Source: Fusibacter sp. A1 (lineage in GTDB: Bacteria > Bacillota > Clostridia > Peptostreptococcales > Acidaminobacteraceae). Taken from it: a stretch of DNA of 64,000 nucleotides. The stretch covers positions 141,521 to 205,520 of the forward strand of contig NZ_QQWI01000009.1 in assembly GCF_004125825.1 (NCBI RefSeq), read 5' to 3'. How positions within the stretch are numbered: the first letter of the stretch is position 1; each line of letters begins with the position of its first letter. Made by a program: the position numbers and the translations under genes. A model generated the notes under the pieces. It was not told the DNA's origin and did no database searches. It saw nothing but the letters and a program-made list of their open reading frames with translations. This document shows, in pieces, positions 58,480 through 64,000 of this stretch.

Positions 58480-60462
58480 CTAAAGTTTCTTAAATGCGCT
58501 GACGACATGTTCCGCAGTGAATCCAAACTCCTTGAAAAGAACCTCTCCAGGTGCGGATTCGCCGAAACGGTCCATGCCGATGACAACCCCGCCATCGGTT
58601 GCGATGCGGTGCCAGCCCATGCTGACCCCCGCTTCCATCACCACTCTTTTTTTGATGTCCTTAGGAAGCACTTCTTCCCTATAGGCTGAATTTTGTCTGT
58701 TGAAAAGTTCAACAGAAGGCATGCTGACTACACTCACTTCGATACCGTCAAGCTTCAGCAGGCGCTGGGCTTCGACAAGGACATGCACTTCGCTTCCTGT
58801 ACCGATAAGAATTCCTTCTGGAATCTCCTTATGAGACGGACTTAGCACATAGCCCCCATGATGAGCCCCTCTTCCAACTCCCTCAAGGGCAGGTAGGTTT
58901 TGTCTGGATAAGACGATGACAGAAGGACCAGTGATGTTATTTAGCGCCTCCACCCATGAGATCGCTGTCTCTTTTGGATCGGCAGGTCTAAATACGGTCA
59001 CATTCGGAATGCTTCTTAGCATCAGCAAGTGTTCGATCGGCTGATGGGTAGGTCCGTCTTCCCCAACGCCAATGCTGTCGTGTGTGAACACGTAGATGAC
59101 AGGAAGTTTCATGAGTGCAGACAATCTGATGGCTGGCTTCATATAGTCGGAGAACACAAGGAAGGTGGCTCCGAAAGGTCTGACTCCTCCATGGAGGGCC
59201 AGTCCGTTTAAAACAGCGCCCATCGCATGCTCTCTTACTCCAAAGAACAGGTTGTCCGAGTCTCTGTTATCCCACTGGTAATCACCGAAGCCCTTAAGAT
59301 AGGTTTTAGTCGATCCGTTCAGATCGGCGGAACCACCCATCAGGTTGGGCACGATGGGTTTAATCAGGTTCATGAACTTACCGCCAGAGCTTCTTGTCGC
59401 ATCTTTCGTCTCAAAGGGTTCCCATAGCGACTTGTTTGCAAAGGCATTTTCAGGAATCTCGTAATCATGCCACAGTTCCCATTCCTTAGCAAGTTCCGGG
59501 TAGGTATCTTGGTAATTCTGGTAGAGCTCCTCCCATTTGAATCTGCCCATTTCCCGGTGATCGATCACCAGCTTCATATATTCTATGACATCTTCTTCCA
59601 CCACAAAGGATTCGTTCGGATTGAACTCAAATGCCTCTTTCACAAGCTTAAGCTCATCTTCACCGAGCGGTGATCCATGGACACCTGAGGTACCCGCCTT
59701 ATTGGGGCTTCCAAAACCGATGATCGTCTTTATACGGATCAGTGTCGGAGTCTCAAGGTTGGATTTAGCGCTTTCGATCGCCTGATGGATGCGCTCGAGA
59801 TCGTTTCCGTCTTCTACTTCAAGCACCTGCCATCCGTAAGCCTCATAGCGTTTTGTCACATCTTCCGTGAAACTAAGTTCTGTCGAGCCGTCTATTGTGA
59901 TTTGGTTGTCGTCATAAAGGACAATCAGTTTACCAAGTTTCATGTGTCCTGCCATGGAAGACGCTTCCGATGTGATACCTTCCATCAGGCAGCCGTCACC
60001 GGCGATGACGAAGGTGTGGTGGTCTACGATATTCATGCCTTCACGGTTGAACTTCGCAGCCAACCTGCTTTCCGCAATGGCGAGTCCGACTCCCATGGCA
60101 AGCCCCTGGCCGAGTGGTCCCGTTGTGGATTCGACACCGGGGGTCATCCCGTATTCGGGGTGTCCCGGGGTTTTTGATTCCCACTGCCTGAATGATTTCA
60201 GGTCATCAAGTCCAACCTCGTAACCGAAGAGGTTCAAGAGCGCATAGTGAAGCATCGAGCCGTGCCCTGCAGAAAGGATAAACCGGTCACGGTCATGCCA
60301 GTTCGGATCCGTCGCAGAGCCTTTCAAGTGTTTGGACCACAGAGCAAAAGCCATCGGAGCCGCTCCCATAGGAAGCCCGGGGTGACCCGAATTCGCTTTC
60401 TGCACCGCATCGGCGCTTAATAGCCTTATCGTATTTACTATTCTATTTTCTATCGTCTTCAT
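58480..60462 (-). CDS. tkt: transketolase, full-length
   Basis: 660 residues with all three transketolase domains: the ThDP motif AGDGCLMEGITSEASSMAG near residue 150, HDSIGVGEDGPTHQPIEHL near 460, and the C-terminal domain ending VVSAFKKL. It moves two-carbon units in the non-oxidative pentose phosphate pathway. It is the second transketolase of the window, besides the split form at 42746-44487. Its start is preceded by GGAGG; the upstream gene is divergent. It is a single-gene unit with its own terminator. Confidence 0.97.
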   Translation of the reverse strand: MKTIENRIVNTIRLLSADAVQKANSGHPGLPMGAAPMAFALWSKHLKGSATDPNWHDRDRFILSAGHGSMLHYALLNLFGYEVGLDDLKSFRQWESKTPGHPEYGMTPGVESTTGPLGQGLAMGVGLAIAESRLAAKFNREGMNIVDHHTFVIAGDGCLMEGITSEASSMAGHMKLGKLIVLYDDNQITIDGSTELSFTEDVTKRYEAYGWQVLEVEDGNDLERIHQAIESAKSNLETPTLIRIKTIIGFGSPNKAGTSGVHGSPLGEDELKLVKEAFEFNPNESFVVEEDVIEYMKLVIDHREMGRFKWEELYQNYQDTYPELAKEWELWHDYEIPENAFANKSLWEPFETKDATRSSGGKFMNLIKPIVPNLMGGSADLNGSTKTYLKGFGDYQWDNRDSDNLFFGVREHAMGAVLNGLALHGGVRPFGATFLVFSDYMKPAIRLSALMKLPVIYVFTHDSIGVGEDGPTHQPIEHLLMLRSIPNVTVFRPADPKETAISWVEALNNITGPSVIVLSRQNLPALEGVGRGAHHGGYVLSPSHKEIPEGILIGTGSEVHVLVEAQRLLKLDGIEVSVVSMPSVELFNRQNSAYREEVLPKDIKKRVVMEAGVSMGWHRIATDGGVVIGMDRFGESAPGEVLFKEFGFTAEHVVSAFKKL

Positions 60463-60608
60463 TGTGTTCCTCCAATCATAAATTTATCGCTGTTACATTC
60501 ATACCTTAAAAGATGAACGATAAACCATTGATTTGATGGGATTTTATAGTAACTTCGGGTACAATGATAATAGAGTAGATGATTCCGACCAGATTTGGAG
60601 GTCTTTAT

Positions 60609-61142
60609 ATGGTATACGATGCGATACAAGCTTCAATTGAAGCACACAAAGATCAGTTACGAAAACTTGAAAACGGCGTATACGTCGCCCATCCCCTTGA
60701 AGTCGCCATAATCTTGGCTCAAAACGGCGCCGATGAGGATATCATCTCAGCCGGTATCCTTCACGATACGGTGGAGGATACCACCATGAGCATTGAGATG
60801 ATCAGACAGCAATTCGGTGCGCGCATCGCTGAAATAGTTGCAGGATGTACCGAACCTCAAAAGGAAGTCTGTTGGCAAACGAGAAAAGACTGGGCCATAA
60901 AGCATGTCAGCACCACGGCTACCCATGACATGAGACTCGTCATTTGCGCCGATAAGCTCAGCAACATCCGTTCCATCTACAGAAATCTCCACCACAAGGG
61001 CGACGCGGTCTGGGACCATTTCCACGCTCCATATGAAAAGCAAAAGTGGTATTACGTCAGTATGCTTGAAGGCCTGTCAGAACTGAAAGGTCTTGCCATG
61101 TATGATGAGCTGGATGATCTGATTACAAAAGTGTTCAAATAG
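60609..61142 (+). CDS. single-domain HD phosphohydrolase of the RelA/SpoT (small alarmone hydrolase) type
   Basis: 177 residues, only the HD domain of RelA/SpoT-like enzymes: VAHPLEVAIILAQNGADEDI, then AGILHDTVEDTT (HD metal site) and ICADKLSNIRSIYR. The synthetase, TGS and ACT domains are missing, so it resembles small alarmone hydrolases (Mesh1-like) that cleave (p)ppGpp or related phosphates. Start at 60609, six bases after GGAGGT; an ATG ten codons upstream has no ribosome site. Alone on the plus strand, divergent from tkt. The substrate is inferred from the family only. Confidence 0.85.
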   Translation: MVYDAIQASIEAHKDQLRKLENGVYVAHPLEVAIILAQNGADEDIISAGILHDTVEDTTMSIEMIRQQFGARIAEIVAGCTEPQKEVCWQTRKDWAIKHVSTTATHDMRLVICADKLSNIRSIYRNLHHKGDAVWDHFHAPYEKQKWYYVSMLEGLSELKGLAMYDELDDLITKVFK

Positions 61143-61177
61143 AAAACAGCCTTCAGGCGATGCCTGAAGGCTGTTTT
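61143..61177. terminator. bidirectional terminator between the HD and SRPBCC genes
   Basis: A perfect 16-bp stem AAAACAGCCTTCAGGC / GCCTGAAGGCTGTTTT with a GAT loop. Its right arm touches the stop codon (61176-61178) of the SRPBCC gene. Both strands have U-rich tails. Confidence 0.93.
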
Positions 61178-61646
61178 ATTCCTCTACCCTTTGATTCTCA
61201 AAATCATGCGTTTCTACAAACGCTTTAAATCGGTTCATTTTCCTGAGTGTGTTGTTATAATAGAACTTCTTATTTAACAGGCTTGTGATTGCCAGAATAC
61301 CGGGAAAATGAAATTCGATCCTTTGAACCCATCTTGTTCGCACCATGGCCTCTGTGTCGTCTTCATACAGTTCGCTGATGGCCCTGTACCAGACATTCTC
61401 CATCTGAAAACGCAAAGTCACACTTTCAGGTTCATTTACGCTTTCAACGACCGCACTGATTTCAGATATTTCACCGTTTTGCTCGCATTTCAGGATAGCC
61501 TTTGATCCAGCCACGCCAAAGTTTCTCATCAGAGGCTTAATCGATACAAAACCTTCATACCAATACGACAACCACTCTGTGTTTCGGTAAGCCTCTACTA
61601 CGAGCTCACGAGGTTTATTGATCATTACTTCACATGTGTATTTCAT
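61176..61646 (-). CDS. SRPBCC (START-like) fold protein
   Basis: 156 residues. The opening CEVMINKPRELVVEAYRNTE resembles the polyketide cyclase/SRPBCC fold, a helix-grip cavity for small hydrophobic molecules, and the RWVQRIEFHFPGILAITSLL stretch fits the final strand and helix. No catalytic motif is visible. The ATG follows GAGGAGGCGTAA. Between the HD gene and the pseudouridine operon; function unknown. Confidence 0.75.
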   Translation of the reverse strand: MKYTCEVMINKPRELVVEAYRNTEWLSYWYEGFVSIKPLMRNFGVAGSKAILKCEQNGEISEISAVVESVNEPESVTLRFQMENVWYRAISELYEDDTEAMVRTRWVQRIEFHFPGILAITSLLNKKFYYNNTLRKMNRFKAFVETHDFENQRVEE

Positions 61647-61762
61647 TTACGCCTCCTCAAAAATGCTGACGAGAGAGTTATACCCAAGCGCAAATCAACT
61701 AAACCTATTTTTTTTTTTTTGCAAAATGGACAGGTAACGTCTTCCGGGTTTGCCTTGTCGAT

Positions 61763-62677
61763 TTATCTGTTTAATTCAGCGTAAGCCACTGCGATTTCAG
61801 CACCCTTTTTCGCATTGTTGTAAACAAGCGCCAAATTGGCTTCCAGACTTTTTCCTTCAGTGATATCTTTGATTTTTCCTAATAGGAAGGGAGTGATCTT
61901 TTTGCCTTTGATTCCGTTTTCGTCAGCTTCCTTAAGGGCATCTTCAATCGCCTTTGCGATCATTTTCTCATCCATGGCGTGTTCTTTTGGGATAGGATTC
62001 GCAATCACCAGTCCGCCACTTAGTCCGATGTCCCATTTGGCTTTCATGGACGCCGCAACCTCAACAGGATTCAGGTTCGCATCCACACCGAACTCTGATT
62101 GAGCTGTATAGAAGGCTGGGAATATATCCGTATCCAGTCCGATAACCGGTACTCCGTGTGTTTCCAAGTATTCAAGCGTCAAGCCGATATCGAGTATCGA
62201 CTTGGCTCCCGCGCATACGACAGCGACAGAAGTCTGGGCGAGTTCCATAAGATCCGCGCTGATGTCAAACGTGTTCTGGCCGTCTCTGTGAACACCACCG
62301 ATGCCGCCTGTGACAAAGGTATTTATTCCAGCGAGTGATGCGACATACATCGTAGTCGCAACCGTAGTCGCACCGTGGTACTTCTTGGCGATTACGATTC
62401 CCATATCTCTACGGCTGACTTTCTTCACGTCCTTATGTGTGGCTAGAAGTTCAAGGTCATCCGGTGTCAGACCCACTTTCATACGACCATCCAATATGGC
62501 GATGGTCGCAGGAACCGCGCCGCCGTCTCTGATGATCTGTTCCACTTTATTGGCCATCTGTACGTTTTGCGGATAAGGCATTCCGTGGGAGATGATTGTC
62601 GACTCAAGCGCCACTACCGGTCTACCTTCAGAAAGCGCCGATTCTACCTCAGGATGGATGTCTAAGTATGTTTTCAT
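61763..62677 (-). CDS. psuG: pseudouridine-5'-phosphate glycosidase
   Basis: 304 residues, the full length of PsuG (IndA-like), which reversibly splits pseudouridine 5'-phosphate into uracil and ribose 5-phosphate. Motifs: [18 protein letters not shown] near residue 20, [21 protein letters not shown] near 85, [10 protein letters not shown] near 130 and [18 protein letters not shown] near 160. The start lies inside the kinase gene (29-base overlap) with AGAGGT as ribosome site. It forms the catabolic pair with the kinase. Confidence 0.95.
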   Translation of the reverse strand: MKTYLDIHPEVESALSEGRPVVALESTIISHGMPYPQNVQMANKVEQIIRDGGAVPATIAILDGRMKVGLTPDDLELLATHKDVKKVSRRDMGIVIAKKYHGATTVATTMYVASLAGINTFVTGGIGGVHRDGQNTFDISADLMELAQTSVAVVCAGAKSILDIGLTLEYLETHGVPVIGLDTDIFPAFYTAQSEFGVDANLNPVEVAASMKAKWDIGLSGGLVIANPIPKEHAMDEKMIAKAIEDALKEADENGIKGKKITPFLLGKIKDITEGKSLEANLALVYNNAKKGAEIAVAYAELNR

Positions 62678-63761
62678 AAATTTCTACCTCTTTCATATCA
62701 ATCTCTATTTGCTCTTTGCAGAGCGCCTCATGAATAGTAAGTTCCGACTGCACATTGAATCTTGCAGCGATCATCGACCGCTTGATCGCATCAAAAAAGT
62801 TGAATCCCTGCTGTAAGGAAGCCGCCCAGGTAGCAGTGAACACATCCCCCGCACCTGTCGCATTTACAGCTGAAATCGCCTTGTTCCTAAAGTGGATGAC
62901 CTGTTCCTGATCCGATGCCAGCAGGCCGTCCGCTCCCATAGATAGGGCGATGTGCTTCACGCCCTGTTGATGGAGGATATCAATCGCCGCCACCGCATCG
63001 TCGAGTGTCTCGATTTTGACGCCGGTCAGCCTCTGCGCTTCAATTCTGTTCGGCTTTAGTCCATACAGATTAAGAAGAAGCGGTTTCAGCTTATCCGTCT
63101 TCTCCGCCGACACTGGGTCGGCAATGAGTCTCTTGAGCTCGAATTTACCAATCATCTCCAGCGCCTCACTAGTCAGGTTGGCATCAATGACCACCACAGA
63201 CGCGTGTTTTATCATATGCTGGTGCTCCCTGATGTATCCCGCGGATACCGAGGTGATGTTTTGCATATCGTTGATCGCATAAGCCATATCCCCATCACCA
63301 CTAAGCATCGCCATATAGGCGCTTGTCGACAACATCCGGTCAACATGGACCTGATTCACATCCACGCCGACTCGTCTGCATGCCTTAAGTATTAGCTCGC
63401 CGTGAACGTCGCTTCCGACAGCGCTCAAAAGCTTCACAGGCACCTCTAGTCTTGCGATCGCCTCTGCGATGTTCCTACCAACTCCACCGGCTGACAATTG
63501 AATGGAGCCGATTGCGGAATCGTTCGCTTTAAGCACCGATGCCTTCCCGACGATATCGACATTCGAACCACCGATCACACAGACATGTTTTTCATCATTG
63601 ATGATATATCCTTTTCCCTGGATGATACCTTTTTTCATCAGATTTGTTATGTGAACCGCTACAGAACTACGTTCAATTCCAAGCTGTTTGGCCAAATCCT
63701 TCTGGTTTATCAGTGGATTCTCTCTTAAGATACCCAATATTTCTCGTTCGCGCTCTGTCAT
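62649..63761 (-). CDS. psuK: winged-HTH/PfkB fusion, probable pseudouridine kinase and autoregulator
   Basis: 370 residues. The first about 55 form a winged helix-turn-helix ([20 protein letters not shown], then a GKGYIINDE wing). The rest is a PfkB sugar kinase: [15 protein letters not shown], the [11 protein letters not shown] substrate loop and, near 305, [15 protein letters not shown], the anion hole with the catalytic aspartate. The kinase phosphorylates pseudouridine and hands it to PsuG. Fusions of this kind are known; the DNA-binding part suggests that the protein controls its own operon. Overlaps psuG by 29 bases. Confidence 0.88.
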   Translation of the reverse strand: MTEREREILGILRENPLINQKDLAKQLGIERSSVAVHITNLMKKGIIQGKGYIINDEKHVCVIGGSNVDIVGKASVLKANDSAIGSIQLSAGGVGRNIAEAIARLEVPVKLLSAVGSDVHGELILKACRRVGVDVNQVHVDRMLSTSAYMAMLSGDGDMAYAINDMQNITSVSAGYIREHQHMIKHASVVVIDANLTSEALEMIGKFELKRLIADPVSAEKTDKLKPLLLNLYGLKPNRIEAQRLTGVKIETLDDAVAAIDILHQQGVKHIALSMGADGLLASDQEQVIHFRNKAISAVNATGAGDVFTATWAASLQQGFNFFDAIKRSMIAARFNVQSELTIHEALCKEQIEIDMKEVEIYENILRHPS

Positions 63762-63776
63762 TCCATCACCCCTTTA

Positions 63777-63818
63777 CTAACATATGTTTAGTTTATAATC
63801 TATTGTTTAATCTGTCAA
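63777..63818 (-). promoter_or_regulatory. psuK promoter with a near-palindrome
   Basis: A perfect TTGACA (63818 to 63813), a 17-base spacer and TAAACT (63795 to 63790) on the minus strand (TATAAA at 15 bases is an alternative). Downstream, at the likely start, lies CTAACATATGTTTAG (63777-63791), symmetric but for one missing base: a candidate site for the HTH of the kinase. Confidence 0.6.
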
Positions 63819-63854
63819 TGCAGTTTGAGACTTTTCTCTTGGTTCATCAAAAAA

Positions 63855-63874
63855 AGAACGCCTAAAGGCGTTCT
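63855..63874 (-). terminator. terminator of the gene entering from the right edge
   Basis: A perfect 8-bp stem AGAACGCC / GGCGTTCT with a TAAA loop, followed on the minus strand by seven T. Confidence 0.88.
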
Positions 63875-63886
63875 GAGATTGTTGAC

Positions 63887-63916
63887 AAACCCCTGTTTAT
63901 TAGAAAACAGGGGTTT
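63887..63916. terminator. second hairpin near the right edge, plus-strand terminator-like
   Basis: A 12-bp perfect stem AAACCCCTGTTT / AAACAGGGGTTT with a 6-base loop. The plus-strand tail is TTTCTT; the minus tail has no T run. No plus-strand gene precedes it, so its role is unclear. Confidence 0.6.
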
Positions 63917-63965
63917 TCTTATGACCAAATAAGGAACTCCTGTTATTATCTCATCATGAAAAGGG

Positions 63966-64000
63966 TCATTTAACCCCCAATCCATCTAGTACAAGTGCCA
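63966..64000 (-). CDS. possible 3' end of a gene beyond the right edge
   Basis: The minus strand gives an open frame reading ALVLDGLGVK then TGA (63968 to 63966), followed by a minus-strand terminator at 63874. Another frame ends at a TAA nearby. Eleven codons are too few for identification; the terminator is the main support that a gene ends here. Confidence 0.3.
   Translation of the reverse strand, partial: ALVLDGLGVK

Noticed and set aside
61709..61722. T tract behind psuG as a terminator
   Set aside because: The run is T on the plus strand, thus A on the psuG message, and no stable stem precedes it on the minus strand.
1..64000. tRNA, rRNA, CRISPR arrays, insertion sequences and prophage genes
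   Set aside because: I looked for cloverleaf-like stems, spaced direct repeats, transposase motifs and phage structural genes; none was convincing.

Overview
The window looks like chromosomal DNA of an anaerobic, low-to-mid-GC Gram-positive bacterium of the Clostridia. The evidence is gene content and layout: an iron-only hydrogenase, class III ribonucleotide reductase (nrdDG), HPr kinase, FtsEX with a LytM hydrolase, EndoAI/EndoA behind alanine racemase, a CsaB/TagA surface-polymer pair, AGGAGG ribosome sites and several TTG starts. A genus cannot be fixed from sequence alone. About 50 genes lie on the minus strand and only six on the plus strand (phhB, sodA, a 5-formyltetrahydrofolate cyclo-ligase, a PaaK-like ligase, a hemerythrin and an HD hydrolase). 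I see no rRNA, tRNA, CRISPR array, insertion sequence or prophage.

Left part (1-9.5 kb). An anaerobic redox region. Seven tightly packed minus-strand genes (4399 down to 566) encode two DRTGG proteins, two stand-alone HATPase proteins, an unusual [FeFe]-hydrogenase-like iron-sulfur protein, a PHP phosphoesterase and a 53-residue membrane protein. This looks like a redox or H2 signalling module rather than a catalytic hydrogenase, and it is my best candidate for an under-described system. Beside it stand sodA, with a Fur-like palindrome on its promoter, an aromatic acid exporter/acetyltransferase pair, and the catalytic-type hydrogenase hydA as a single-gene unit.

Middle (9.5-33.6 kb). Housekeeping: uvrB-uvrA, with a near-perfect LexA box, then uvrC-hprK; an AI-2E family permease; glpX; an acetyltransferase; ftsE-ftsX-LytM hydrolase-ctpA; 5-formyltetrahydrofolate cyclo-ligase; full-length cobalamin-dependent metH with a strong leader hairpin and a 7-bp repeat tract behind it; a two-component system; and a Lon-family protease.

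Surface polymer region (33.7-47.8 kb). A seven-gene operon makes and exports a polysaccharide (flippase, UDP-ManNAc-type dehydrogenase, two glycosyltransferases, two DUF4330 proteins, an O-antigen ligase/polymerase). Then come a divergent PaaK-like ligase, a split transketolase, a YitT protein, TagA, CsaB and a small membrane protein.

Right part (47.8-64 kb). An EndoA/EndoAI toxin-antitoxin pair behind alr and acpS, a SleB-type wall hydrolase, a carboxyltransferase without a biotin domain, nrdD-nrdG, a hemerythrin, a GNAT and a HAD phosphatase, a full-length transketolase, a single-domain alarmone-type HD hydrolase, a SRPBCC protein, and a pseudouridine catabolism pair whose kinase carries its own DNA-binding domain. 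Almost every unit ends in a clear intrinsic terminator, several shared by convergent genes.
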